This document shows positions 22,278 through 34,369 of a DNA stretch of 64,000 nt, piece after piece. The stretch is from Suillus spraguei. Taxonomy: Eukaryota; Basidiomycota; Agaricomycetes; Boletales; Suillaceae. The translations under genes were made by a program, and so were the position numbers. Position 1 is the first letter of the stretch; each line of letters opens with the position of its first letter. Below the pieces are notes generated by a model, which was given only the letters and a program-made list of their open reading frames with translations, did no database searches and was not told the origin of the DNA. The stretch covers positions 1 through 64,000 of the forward strand of contig JABCPU010000217.1 of the NCBI GenBank assembly GCA_016800925.1, given 5' to 3'.

Positions 22278-24487
22278 ATGGCCTCTGCAATCAATAGTAG
22301 CCTCGCTATCCTTGCCGGAATTCCTCTTTCCTTCGTTGCCGTCACGGCACTTGGGCGGTTCATCAAGAAGCGACAGAATCACACTCCTTTCCCTCCTGGT
22401 CCACTCCCACTCCCACTCTTAGGGAATGTCTTATCTATCAACGCTCTTGAGCCTTGGCTGACTTATACCGAATGGCGTGCTGCTTATGGTGCGTGAACAG
22501 ACATAGTATAAGCTATATGTGGTATAAACCATTGTATCAGGGGACTTGATCTTCGTGCGGAATCTAGACGAGGCAATCGTCGTGATCAATTCGCAGCCCA
22601 TCGCGGAAGCCTTATTGGACAAACGTTCTCGGATTTACTCCGATCGACCATACCTAGCTACCCTCGAGCCGTACGTCCTTTCAGTATCCTTCTATTCAAT
22701 CAGTCTCATGTTCTTGCAGATATGGCTGGACGATGAACTTTGGATTCTTAGCTTATGGTGATGAATGGCGTCTCTGCCGACGACTCTTCCACCAAACTTT
22801 TCGTCCTCAGTCTGCAGTTAAATTTTATCCAATGCAGATCAACCGGGTTCGTGAGATGATTATCAACCTAATCGATAGCCCTCAACATTACCATGACCAT
22901 TTTGCAACGTCAGTCAATGATTTTTTACAAATTGAACAATTATTTACTTGTTCACAGATTCTCGATATCTGTTGTAATGTCAACTGTATATGGCTACGAT
23001 ACCAGTGCTCGTGATGATCCTCTGCTGCAGACTGTAGTGAAGGCACTTGTTCCGGGCTTAACCTTGTTAACCCCAGAGAGAGCATTGATGCTTAAGACAT
23101 TCCCCTTCTGTGAGCTCAACTCTCCTGAACGAGAAAACATTAACATGATACGCACTTTTGTGGAATATAGTACTCAAGTTACCTGACTGGTGCTGGGGAT
23201 CCTCAATCAAGTGTGATGCTCGAGCTTCGACCGAGCGCGTCAATAACATGGCCAACGTGCCATTTCGATACGTGCAGCAACACATGGTGGGTATTTATTC
23301 TTGTCTTGGCTCCAGATGTTGATTTGACCCTTTCCAAGGCTGACGGCTCGTACTCCATTCAATCTTCAATGGTTGCAGAAAATTTGCGACGGATGGAGAG
23401 GCAAGAGGAAGCATCCAAACCTGCATTCGAGAATGCCTTGAAGAAAGCAGCTACTACTGCCATTGTGGGTGAGTAAGCTTTCTTATACGTAATGTTATGC
23501 TCTCAATACCCCAATATCACACAGCTTCATACGAGACAGTAAGTGAATAACACCATCATGTTGTCCGCTGCTTATCACTTATCTCGTCACAGTCTTCGTC
23601 AACTTTGATGGTTTTTGTTTTGGCCATGGTATTATATCCTGACGTTCAGAAACGCGCACAAGCGGAAATCGACTCAGTGGTTGGAAGAGATCGGCTCCCA
23701 ACGTTCGAAGACAGAGAATCACTACCCTACATTGATGCAATTCTGCGGGAGACTTTCCGATGGGAGCCCGTTGTACCTCTTGGTATTCTTTCCCGCCAAG
23801 TGATCAGGTTAACTTGTATTGAGGATGATCTCATAGGCGTACCACATGCTACCACAAGTGATGATGTATACGATGGCTATTTCATTCCAAAAGGTGCGCT
23901 GTTTTTACTCCATCGACACATGCACAACGACCATTTAATCCCATATCAGGGGCAATCATCGCGTACAACACATGGTCTGATATGGATATGTTCCTCCCAA
24001 CTTTCCTGGTACTGACTTGATTGTAGGGCCATTACACGAGATGAAAAGCGGTATCCCGACGCTTCTTGGTTCATACCAGAAAGGTTCATCGACGTCGATG
24101 GCACATTGACAGCTGATGACCCCGGACAATACATTTTCGGCCTTGGCCGGCGTATATGCCCAGGTTCGTTAAGGTATCTCATATGAAAGATTCGCTGATA
24201 GACGGACGTTGATCAGGGCGGTATACTGCTGATGCCTCCTCGTGGTCTGCCATTGTGACCATGCTGGCTACATTAGATATTTCGGCTGCCAAAGATGACC
24301 AGGGCAAAGTGATCAACTTCACTCCCACGTTCATTCCGGGACTGATCCGGTACTTGACTTCCTCGTCTCATTGTATCTTCGTCATTAACAATTTTGTTGC
24401 TTCAGCGGTCCTGATATTTTCCCTTGCAGTATTTCGCCGCGGTCTCATATTCATTCAGGCCTTGTGGACAGTTGGCGAAATGCCTAG
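22278..24487 (+). CDS. Cytochrome P450 monooxygenase
   Basis: Thirteen exons give a closed 521-aa frame: 22278-22488, 22541-22670, 22720-22908, 22958-23109, 23171-23286, 23339-23468, 23525-23538, 23593-23782, 23837-23893, 23950-23974, 24027-24163, 24217-24349 and 24406-24487. The protein has an N-terminal membrane anchor, the proline hinge PFPPGPLPLPLLGN, an I-helix segment ASYET (T314) in place of the usual AGADT, the K-helix ExxR as ETFR (367-370), the PERF motif (422-425) and the heme loop FGLGRRICPG with the axial cysteine at C449. It should be an ER-anchored haem monooxygenase working with P450 reductase. It resembles the large basidiomycete group often labelled O-methylsterigmatocystin-oxidoreductase-like (CYP64-like). 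Substrate is unknown. Exon 7 is only 14 nt. Confidence 0.93.
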
Positions 24488-26049
24488 TTTTGAAAGAAGG
24501 GATGACGATTTGTCCTATGTATATATGGTCTGATTGGGGCGCTCAGTAATCGATCGAGTATGTACTTCCTGTATACTAGATTAGCAGGCATGATGTGTAG
24601 TCCATCCTATGGCTTGCGCTCGAACCACGTTCCTCAGCTTCTCCCCCTCGTGCCTTGCTTCTCGGATTCTTCGGCCATTCCCTTCTCTTCTCTCTCTGGT
24701 GCGTCGGACTCCAACAAGATTCAGCTCAGGAACAATTCCTCCCCTACTACTAGTACTAGCGCCGTTGATCCTGATCGCCGCTACTTACTAGTAAGATAGG
24801 GATAGGCCTCGAGCAGTTTCTGTGAACGTCACGTGATAAAGTGTGATGAGTGACAAAAGCAATGAATGTGTATAGGATGTCCGTGGTGACAAGATATAAA
24901 AAAACCAAAACGGAAGAGTTGTAGTGTATTCACTTCTCGACGAGCCATCCATTCCAGAATTACAATTTGTGTGAAATTGAAGGAGATGGCAACACCAGCA
25001 AGGTGTAAGGCATAGTATGCTTCTGGAGTCTCGGTACCAAATGCTGTCATCATAAGTGAAGTCACAGCCTAATATGTTGGATGCATATGAAGGAGATCCC
25101 ATAATAATTACAAGGACCACGATGTTTTTGTCAATTTTCGAAGACACAACTATTTGTCAGAAACCTGAATAAAATCCAATGAGAACTACAGTGTTTTTTG
25201 ATATTCGTCGGCCGTCGGAAATATGCGAAGCATGCCACCTGATACAGGTGACCATAGGAATGAAATGCGTCTAGCGTGCTCCAACGGCGGAGTAACCTGA
25301 CCGCAGGCTTCAACCTAATTAGGCACTGCGCAGTAAACTTACAAGTAGTATGCGAGCTTTGATGAAAAGTCACAGAGACGAACATGCAGTCACACACCGG
25401 CCGCTGGCCGACCAATGAGTCAAATGAAGTCATGGTATGCAGTCCCGAATTGCAGACTTAAAGTGTTAAAGTTACCATCGGATGGAGATAGAAACTCGCT
25501 ACAAAAAAGCTCGAGAGTTCGCTGTACAGAGGCCATCTGCACATAAATCGCATCCCAACTTCGAGTCCGAAGATCACACTGAGTGTGCGCTGAAAGAATC
25601 GTCATTGGGATGAATCGGATCTGATGCGAGAAACTGTGATCTTTGAGTTGTTGAGTTCAATGGGATGGGAGCATATCATGGCGGAAGTCCGGACACACTT
25701 CAAGGGGCGAAAAAAACAACACAATATGAATGGGCGGTTGACTATGTACTAGTTCCTGGCCGGAACGAACCGGCATCATACTACGTCCGTTCTCTGAATA
25801 AGCGAGCGTACGGCCCGTGATCATAGATGCCGGATGAGGATTTACTAATTTACAGTTGTTCATCAATAGGCCAGAATTGACTTGACCGCTTTTGTTCAAT
25901 GTTGGAGCATTGTAAGTCCTCACCGTAATTATTTGTGGGGCTTGTGCGGGGTAGTACAAATGAAGTGACAAGCGAATCGCACCGCCCGGCCACTGATCGA
26001 TTTGCGACTAGCTGCAACTGTAGGTCAATGCCCTCGCCGTGCAAGACAT
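24488..26049. other. Region with decayed minus-strand coding pieces
   Basis: Between 24788 and 25605 several minus-strand pieces look protein-like, for example ITKxxxLVIIMGSPSYAS, FGTETPEAYYALHLAGVA and ISFNFTQIVILEWMARRE. GT-AG-like gaps lie between some of them. They suggest an old membrane-protein gene, but I could not join them without stops, and no family is recognised. 25610-26049 shows nothing. Confidence 0.3.
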
Positions 26050-26330
26050 TACAATGTTGTCAAAGATAAGTTGTGCTCATCATAAAATGAGGCCCCACTT
26101 AGTTTCTCCAACGTTGGTATTTCAGCGTGATCGCCGTCTCTTCATCTCCGTCGAAAATAAAAATAATAGTTTCGAACCATATGATGATGATCCATACAGG
26201 TACCAGTGATCAGGTGAGAATGAGTTACATCCATCAACGCCAACACGTCTAACTCGAGTCCTAATTCTCCAACTCAGAGTTCTTCTTTCGTTAACGAGGG
26301 CTAACGTGAGGTGCTTGAACGTCGCAACTA
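26050..26330. repeat. Second copy of the 19565-type relic, with an intron-like insert
   Basis: The sequence parallels 19565-19770 (AAGTTGTGCTCATCATAAAATGAGG, CGCCGTCTCTTCATCTCCGTCG, CATATGATGATGATCCAT, CTTTCGTTAACGAGGGC). It differs by about 65 extra bases (26215-26278) that start GTGAG and end CAACTCAG, exactly like a fungal intron. The flanking frame reads RRLFISVEN...FEPYDDDPYRYQ. The parent gene is not recognised. Confidence 0.6.
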
Positions 26331-26692
26331 GTACTAGTGCTTGACATCGTGAATGTTGATGGGCCAACATGGCATGGACCAGCAAGTGCGCACGGTTACC
26401 ACATCTCAGCAGATATGCCGCCCATGTACGATCAGTTGACGGGGCAGATAGAGGGATTCCCCATTACAAAGTTAGTATCAGAAGCTCGAGAACTTAAACG
26501 CCACTGGTTACCGATTAGCATCACAACGTAGCAAATGCATTACAAGCGACCTCGTTATCTAAGAACGATCCGGTACAAGGGTAGCATTGCAGAGCCAAAG
26601 CAGTATCATCCATGTTCCTTCTTGTCAACCCAACAGCTCCGAGTCCGTCAACAGAAGATCCAAAGCGCCAACGCCAGTCCTCAAAGTAGTGG

Positions 26693-27953
26693 TTAGTAAA
26701 TCGTTTTGCGAGTTCCGTTCACCCAGGAAGCCGAGGAACCGGATGGCGTGGGTGCGAAGGTCAGGCCAGGTGTGCAGAACAAGTAGGGGATAGCGGAGAG
26801 TTCCATCGGGGTATCAGGGCTGGGATCAAGGCGGGCGTAAGTAGGAAGCGTAGTGGGTGGCGTATCGAACGGAAAGATCGACTTCTGAATAAGTTTATTT
26901 AGAGCTATTTCCGGATAATCTAGCACGCGAAGTTAGTACAAAAATATTCGACAAGTACAGCTCAAAGATGTAAGACCAAATGGATATCACCTTTTATGGG
27001 CTTACAAAGAGTGCAAGTAAAGTCGGATATATCTGAATCTCCCTGATTACAGACTTTGTGTAACGAATCTCCACTGTAAAGTATATTATCAGTGCTGCTG
27101 TCGTCGTCAATGTTAAGGTTCGGTGCTAGGCTATTGCAAAGTGGGTATATGCGTCGCTCAAACACCAAACACGTTACAGGAGAGCATACCTGTAGGGATC
27201 TTTTTTGTATCTTGCATCCCGTGTCCCTGGAGCGAGGGTGCGTGACACTAACGACGAATTTTGGGCTTGATGGAGCAGATATAAATTTCCCTGCCTAGGT
27301 TCCGGAGTCATAGACAGAGTAGGCACAGAGGATCTCGAAGATACGTCGTCAGAATCAGCACCAGATGAAACGAGTGTGTCGTCAGATGGCAAGTTGGTAT
27401 GGGTGATATCAGAGCAGGTAGGTGACGGGGACGAAAGCTCTCTCTTCACTTCAAGTTTGACCGGGACGTCTCGTGGCTCCAGTGAAAGCTCGTACGTGTC
27501 GTTTGATATCGGCTGTCCCAGTTTCTTCGCCTTCGATCTGCGAGAGCAGAACCACTGATCAACGCGCAAGGGACTGACATTCCGCGAGACAGCCCATGCG
27601 TGTCGTGAAGCAACTGTTGGAACGCGTGGATCAGCATTCCAGATGACCCAAAGCTCTTGTCGGGCGGCTAGAGTTATACGTGGAACAGCGATTTTCGTAG
27701 ATAGGGATCCGTCTTCCTGAGGATCGGATTTGATGGCGTAATACGCTTTGCTTTTGGGCTTGGATACAGAGGACCGATCGGTGGCTGAAGTGGAGTGTAG
27801 GACAGGAAAGTTCCGACTCGGGATCGTGTTTTCCTGAGTTTCAAGCTCAAGGGAGCGATGGTACATGGGCTTTTTTGGATCGCAAGTCGAACCGAGAGGG
27901 CTGGCCAGAGCAAGGTTTCTATACTGCGTTTCTTTCGTTGTTATTGGAGGCAT
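26693..27953 (-). CDS. Homeodomain-like transcription factor
   Basis: Three exons on the minus strand, 27190-27953, 26991-27130 and 26693-26919, give a closed 376-aa frame. Residues ~91-146 form a homeodomain-like segment: ITLAARQELWVIWNADPRV, then a second helix, then VDQWFCSRRSKAKK (WF at 134-135). That is the recognition-helix pattern WFxxRR. The rest is low-complexity, rich in Ser, Thr and Pro, with no other domain. It is probably a nuclear DNA-binding protein. Basidiomycete mating-type HD proteins are relatives, but nothing here (no paired divergent HD partner) indicates a mating locus. I chose the ATG at 27953 because the open frame upstream to 28121 is not protein-like and an intron or leader is more likely there. 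Confidence 0.75.
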
Positions 27954-28889
27954 AGTCACCAGAAAGAAGGAAGAACGCAAGATGAGGATCCTGCAAACTC
28001 TAATTTCTATACGCGACCACGTTCTAGCCGGCCCTAAACTGAGCCACATATCATCACGGTGGCGCTTTCTTTTTTTTCCCAACTCATTATGGACTCGCAC
28101 TATTGTCCCCCTGCGATTCAACCGTTTTGCTTGCAGGAGTCTACCGCTAGTCCCAGAGTGTTGAGCGACTCAGCTGGAGTGCGCCCTCGTACGTGGTACG
28201 GTCTAAAGACATTAGGGAGGCTTTCCTTACCAGAGCTGCTACAGAACATACATATATCTAGTTTGTATTCGAATTCACATCTATGTTACCACATAACTGC
28301 AAACTCATTTGAAGGCTGTTCAGTTTCTTGAGACTCTTCAGTAGTTCGCTCTGCAGTCAAGCAAGTCATGCATAGCGGCTCTGAGTCATCAATGTACCGG
28401 AGATGCCACTGCGCTTTGGACGAAGCTACATGGCAGCAAATTAGCTCACGAAGGCGACTGAGGATGATTGAAGGCCGTCCCAGTTGAGCTCTGGATCTAA
28501 GTGCTCAACACCGGTTTCATCATCGTTGACCACGGCGAGCAACCCGTGAGACTCTTTTCTGTTATTGGTGTTTACGTCGGTGTTAACTCAAAAAAAAAAT
28601 CAAACTTAGGACAATCGTTGATTGGAGTCCAGCTACTGGACCTATAGTTCAATGCTAGATGCTGTCGCATGATGGCGATACGTCTTTCATTGTCACTAGT
28701 CCAGAAGACACCAGGCACCCTTCGACATACGTTCCACCTGCACACAAAAAACAGATTAGTACATATTCTGGCCATCAGGTCTGGCAGAATATCCTTTGTA
28801 CCAAAGGCTATTCCAGCCAAGACATGATGCGCTAGTTTTATTGCTATTCTCATATACCTACGTGTGTGCAGAAATGTACGTCACTGACA

Positions 28890-29660
28890 TATGATTGATA
28901 CCAACTGGTCCGGTTCCACAGCGCAAGCGCTTATCGATATATCCTTGAAGCACCCCAACCATAGCACCGAACACCTCGACCTCCGCGAAATAGACGCCTG
29001 CTTATTTGACGTATTCGGTACCGTCCTTGACTGGCACAGCACAGTCACTCGATCTCATCTCGCAGAAGTCTGGAGCGAATCTGATTGTGAAGAACTGACC
29101 ATCAGATGTGGCACAGGTTGAACGGTACGACCCTTTATGAATGTACAGAGATAAACTTGACTGATTACCCCTCAATTTAATAGCGTATCAGGACACCATC
29201 CCCGGGCTGACAGAACTCAAACCTCACGTTAGTATCCTCGCTCTATCTAATGGAAAATTCAGATTACTTCTTGATCTCATCGAGTTGCCATATTACGCAT
29301 CAGACCTTTCCTGATCAGCGCTGCAGGCAAAGAACCAAGGTGTTCCCTGGGATGCTATCTTTTCGTCCGAACTGTTTGGATCCTACAAACCGTGCGTCTC
29401 GATCGCTTTTACATACGTGTGTTATACTCTCGCCTGACATCCGCACGGAAACAAAAAGGTCTACCAGTCCATACTACGTCCTCACAAGACAGCAATGGTC
29501 GCTGCTGCCAGCGTAGGGTTCAAGACTGTATGCATACCACGCCCTGCTGAAGATCCGCGTGAGGTAAGGGAGAGTATGCGTAGCAAAACAGGACGGCGGT
29601 GAGGCGGATCTTGTCGTTAAAGAATTGGCGAGGTTGATACGCGAAGCTCGACAAAGTTGA
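28890..29660 (+). pseudogene. HAD type II (2-haloacid dehalogenase-like) gene, copy 1
   Basis: HAD motif I is seen as DACLFDVFGTVLDWH, with the nucleophile aspartate of DVFGT. Downstream come AYQDTIPGLTELK, motif II ILALSNGKFRLLLDL, an IFSSELFGSYKP segment and the C-terminal AAASVGFKTV and RPAEDPREVRESMRSK. Type II HAD enzymes hydrolyse small carbon-halogen or phosphate substrates in the cytosol. Here the frame is broken: a stop follows YASDLS, the HKYDLRA block before AAASVGF is deleted, and the tail after RSK is shifted. It cannot give a working enzyme. Confidence 0.85.
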
Positions 29661-30539
29661 TGCTTGCGGTTAGTACACACTTTGTAAGTCCTTAACATAT
29701 CGCAGAACTTTCACTTTCTCGTTTGTATCACAGCGTTACAGAACGAGTGAAGTGAGGTGGCTGAATGGGCGATAATTTTCGGGGCAGCGATTCGAACGAA
29801 CATAACATCACGTTATATTACGCAAATGTAATTTGTAGTCGAGGAGAACTCTGCTTGAGCTCTCTTTCGAGAGCCCTCAGAGACACTAAACAAAATCCAA
29901 ACAGTTTCAATACTTTCTAGTATCCTGATGTACGTTGGCATGTGAGGCATGCGATGTGGTCACAAAGTCATCCAAAGTGTGTCACTTTTACGGAATTGTC
30001 GCTAACTCTTGAATTTGGATATGAAGGAACGCTTATCTTTCCTTTTTCGGTTGATCTAGCTAGGGAAACCATCCCCACTCAACAAAATCGGAGGACTTAT
30101 ATGCAGGCACGACATAACAACTTCTAATCACAAACTGGCTTGCTTCAATGCACGTTCATTCTAGATTAACACGTCTCTGGATTATGCTGACTCATTCGGC
30201 AATATACCGACTGTGCTTCATGGCCAGTATACGCGAGGTGTCACCATTTAGTCTTGGAAGATCCACTTTCCGGGCAAATTTTCCTCTGCAATATCTTCCC
30301 TTTCAGTAAGGTTTATCTCTTTTTCACGCCACTGTTGCTGCAGCGCGCTGATAGAGTGTTCATATGGTGTTTACATTTCCTCAGTTGTATGCACTGCATT
30401 TGTCTAGACAGCGTTATGGTCGCGTTCAGATATTGGAACCGTTTTATTGTTCTATCACAATGTAGCATACCGTGCTTACATCTTTGATTACAAGAGGCAG
30501 CAAGTTCATAACCATGATCAGGACGTAAGTGAAAGGAAA

Positions 30540-32079
30540 CTACAAATGTGGAATAAACTTGGTCCAGGCTACTGTGTCGTATATGCCAGGAGGGAGCGAT
30601 CGAAAGCTCATCAATATAAGCACAATTAGTGTAATGCGTGCAACAATATATATGAAAGAGCTGGCAATTGCAGCAAACCTTGTGATTTCGTTGGCGTGCC
30701 GCCAAATCCTATAGCTAGACAGCAGAAGAAGAGATACTGGTGCGGATACTATCGCAAGGGAAGCCACACGCCATACCATCTGCTCTGCGTGCCCCTGAAA
30801 CAAAACATTCCAGGCCAGACAATGTATACCTCCAAACACTGCCCCACTGAAACATCTAATGAGAAGTATAATAATGTCATGACCGTCGGAACGCCAGTAG
30901 TCATAGCCACCTACAGACGGAACCCGGCGTGAATGAGCAGCACGGGGGGAATTGTATGCCTTAAATCCCATAAGACCAAGAAGAGGGTAAACGTAATCGA
31001 CCAAACCATTCGAGAAAAATAGATCTGTTTCCCTAGAATGCAGGCGAATTAAGACAATTTAAGCAAGCATATTGACGACATACTCGTAGTCTAATTTGCT
31101 GAGCGGAGGGACAGTTTCTTTCCAACAAACAGCATGAGGGCGTCCCACGTCCTTAGGCTTCTTCCACCAAAAGCCATAGGCAATGCTGGTCAGGGCAGCT
31201 ACAGCCAGAGTGTCTAGTTCAAGCAGGGTCATCGGAAGATTCTGAGCGTAACGGGCGACAAGCTGCAGGACAAACCACGCCAGCTGAAGAATGGCAATTC
31301 CTTTGGATAATGCGTCGCCTTTGCTTCGATCTTCTATGTCTGCCTCCATGATGACAGGCATTTGTACAGAGCCCTCATCAACAAAGCGCTTAAGTTCATC
31401 AGGTGCAAGAGTGGCTCGCGGCTTGTCATTGACGTAGAGCATGAATCCACCCATCCACGCGAAAAAACCATGCGCAATAGTCCATCCTGTGAGACATTCA
31501 TTGAATGAAGTCAGTCACCGCACCAAAATGCTGAGCAGGTAACCAACCTTTGAAATTACGGGCTACAACATGCGAAGCGCTCAGATGCGGATTATTATTA
31601 TTCATTCCATCTGATGTTGGAAATTCAGGAAAAAATGTAGCTATGCTCTCTTCTGTATCTAGATGGTCACTGCGTGCCTGATGAAGTTTCGCACCAAAGG
31701 TTTTGTTGAAGTCCTTTGCAGTGTTACGAGCACTTAGAAACTGCGCAGTGGCCCAGGTAATCATGAGTTCTGGGGCGATCAGCGCGATCATCATGATGCC
31801 TCAGCGACAAGAGATGATAGTAAATTTTCCCTCGTCCATGCCCGGGATGTTTGGGTGAATTGCGGTTCATGTGCATGCGAACAGAGTCGCAGCACAGCTC
31901 CAGATGATTTCCCACAAAGTTCTGGTGTTGTTGCTGGATGGAGAGTCGCTCAGGACGTCGAGTGTGATGACACTGGTGCCGTTGAGGTTTGGAAGTGAGG
32001 AGTAAACAAACGGGATGTGTAGCAGTAATAGGATAGTCAAAGGTAGAAGGGTCATGATGAAGTTGAAAGTTGGAGGCAT
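30540..32079 (-). pseudogene. Fungal multi-pass membrane protein, array copy 1 (two nonsense codons)
   Basis: Exons 31548-32079, 31084-31486 and 30540-31032 have intact splice sites and a frame that closes (476 codons). Two point changes break it in exon 1. TGG has become TGA in the FACTW segment (about 31869), and the Leu codon of RLGIM has become TGA (about 31800). In exon 3 the GCFSG motif has become RCFSG. The rest is close to copies 2-4, so decay is recent. The family is described under copy 2. Confidence 0.85.
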
Positions 32080-32639
32080 ACGTCTGTTCAGTTTTTTCCT
32101 GGGTCTGTTCCTGTGCGGTCGCACGAGTGACAAGCCAGGATTAAGCGCTTAACTTGAGGGCTTCAAGGCGGCTTCAAGGCTTCATGCCTCGACTCGGATG
32201 CTGCCATAGCCAACTGGTACTTACATATTTATTCCATGCGGAAAGGCTGCACGACGTTCAATGAATGCTGGCCTAGGGTGAGTCCTCCATGGACTACGAT
32301 AGAACATTCACATCAAAAACTTGAACAAATGCAAGACACGCGATCGCGATGCGCTTAATCTTCATTATGATTATGAACGACCAAGACAGATAATCTTCCG
32401 GGGTTGCGTGAATGAGTTGAGGGTGCAATCGGCAATTCGCGGCAATGAAATTTCAAATGAAATTAGTAATGTCGACGTCTTCGCTTATGATAGTAACATA
32501 TTTTGCACTTATGACTAGTCCAGGAGTACTACCGCCACCATAATCCAAATGCCTTCCGACAGCAATAGACCGATCACCCAGCTTTTCCTCAGTCTTTGTT
32601 TTTGTCACTGTCCCTTGTAGCACACCAACAACCACGACA

Positions 32640-32770
32640 AGCACAACGCGAAATAGAATAGACGCCCTTATTAGACGTATTCTGTACCGTCCTCAACTGG
32701 CATTGTACAATACCTCGTCAAGTCGCTTGCTTTAGCATAGGGCTACTTCTAGAAGGTAAGTGACAGATCC
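32640..32770 (+). pseudogene. HAD copy 2, N-terminal piece
   Basis: CGAAATAGAATAGACGCCC onward encodes remains of the HAD start (..EID.LLDVFCTVLNWH-like) with frameshifts. It is parallel to 42440 and 46375. Its 3' part lies 1.6 kb away at 34370, separated by unrelated sequence and a tandem repeat. Confidence 0.65.
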
Positions 32771-33589
32771 TACATTCTCGTAAAAATGCTCCTACGCTGA
32801 TCACATCCATGAAGCTCACAAGACGCAGTCAATTTTGCGGAATCGCGCATTCCTACTATCGACAGTTGGTATAATTCTTAACAGACATTTCGACCGGTCT
32901 ATCTAGCCTGAAGTATATTCCCACTGTCTTTTCTCCTTCTGCCGCATCCCATATGGCTTTGAGACAGCATGACAATCATGTATGATCTCATTACGACGAT
33001 CAATATTATCACGACGGCTTGCAAACTCTGTCCGTATTCGTACTTATTGCCCCCGTTGTGTGCAGAAGAGAGCAGAGATTCGTACGAAGACTGCTGCTCT
33101 ATGGAAAGCCAGACCACCGTGCTCTACTTCCAAGGCTTCCACTTCTCAGAACCTTCCTAGTAAGGTAAGTGCTTGAATTGGTTTCCGAACACCCTGTGCT
33201 AATGTGTCATGTAGATTTATTCCCGCTACCATAAGGGAGTGGGTTATATTGTGTTTTACCACTGGGACATCATTCAATCGAATGTCTTCCTGCGTCTGTT
33301 GCTCTTGTCCTTGAATGGTATTCTTCTCTCGTCTTCTTCTATTACTCGTTCGCTCAGCCATTTGGGCCCAAGTTCGCGTTTCGCTAAAATCCTCATGGCC
33401 TCAGTGATTTATTGCCGTGCTTAGTGGTAATGTCAATCACATTGAACTTGCTGCTAATGATGGTGAATTAGAATTATCTTAGTCTTCGTCCCTCGTCGGG
33501 GCAATTCTATTGTCTCGTAGATGTTTAGACTCGAACTTTACTGTCCATGTCATCTTTCCGGGCAGTGTCAATCAGGGGTCCCGTACGTT
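32771..33589. other. Insert within HAD copy 2, origin unknown
   Basis: This stretch has no counterpart in the other units. A + strand frame from 32982 (MISLRRSILSRRLANSVRI, then CPRCVQKRAEIRTKTAALW) runs to a good GT-AG intron (about 33171-33214) and then reads IYSRYHKGVGYIVFYHWDI. This may be a captured gene fragment. No domain is recognised. The tRNA-like repeat begins right after it. Confidence 0.35.
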
Positions 33590-34345
33590 TTCAACAAGGC
33601 TTTAGCCTGGCTAGTGTGGTTACCACAACAGAATCCAAATCTGTTTCTCTTGGACTACGCAGGTTCGAAACCTGCTGAACTAGAGTTTTTTTTCTATCAG
33701 AACGCACTTTGACATTCATTCATGGACGGTTTATTCAGAAGTTCACCGCAACTGGTCTTAGTCAAGTGGTTGCCACAACAGAATCAAAATCTGTTTCTCT
33801 TGGACTGTGCAGGTTTGAAACCTGCCGACGACAAGGTTTTTTTTCTATTGAAACACACCTTGACATTCACTCATGGATGGCTTCTTTAGAAGTTCATCGT
33901 AACTGGTCTTAGCCAGGCGGTTGCCACAACAGAATCAAAATCTGTTAATCTTGAACTGTGCGGGTTCAAAACCTGCCGATGACGAGGTTTTTTCTACCAG
34001 AACACACTTTGATGTTCACTCGTGGACGGTTTCTTTGAAAGTTCACCGTAGCTGGTGTTAGCATGGTGGTTGCTACGACAGAATCAAAATCTGTTTCTCT
34101 TGGACTGTGCAGATTCGAAACCTGCCGACGACAAGGTTTTTTCTATCGGAACACACCTTGATATTCACCCGTGATGGCTTCTTTGGCAGTTCATTATAAC
34201 CAGTCTTAGCCTGATGGTTACCACAACAGAATCAAAATCTGTTTCTCTTTCCTGCGTAGGTTCAAAACCTGCTGATGACAGCATTTTTTTTTATCGGAAC
34301 ACACCTTGACATCCACTCATGGATGGTTTCCTTAGAGGTCCATGT
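33590..34345. repeat. Five-copy 150-bp tandem repeat with a tRNA-like core
   Basis: The core GAATCAAAATCTG recurs near 33631, 33781, 33931, 34081 and 34230, a period of 150 bp. Each core has a tRNA-like layout. A TTAGCC..GGTTGCCA D-arm-like stretch is followed by ACAGA-ATCAAAA-TCTGT (5-bp stem, 7-nt loop, anticodon CAA in four copies, CCA in the first). Then come about 14 nt like a long variable arm and GCAGG-TTCGAAA-CCTGC (a perfect T arm). The 5' acceptor strand does not pair well with the CGACGAC 3' side, so these look like class-II tRNA (Leu-type) pseudogenes or a SINE head turned into a satellite, not working tRNAs. Confidence 0.75.
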
Positions 34346-34369
34346 TAACCCCTGTGCAAATTGTTTGAT

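Noticed and set aside
22278..25600. Secondary-metabolite gene cluster around the P450
   Set aside because: No synthase, terpene cyclase, methyltransferase or dedicated transporter is next to it. The neighbours are transposon, relics and a transcription-factor-like gene.
26693..27953. Mating-type A (HD1/HD2) locus
   Set aside because: There is only one homeodomain gene, no divergent partner, and the usual neighbouring gene (mitochondrial intermediate peptidase) is absent.
27954..28121. N-terminal extension of the homeodomain protein to 28121
   Set aside because: The extra 56 residues are basic and not protein-like, the ATG at 27953 gives a better start, and the segment is probably promoter or leader.
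33590..34345. CRISPR-like array or working tRNA gene cluster
   Set aside because: The repeat is 150 bp with no short spacer pattern, and the tRNA-like cores lack a matching acceptor stem.
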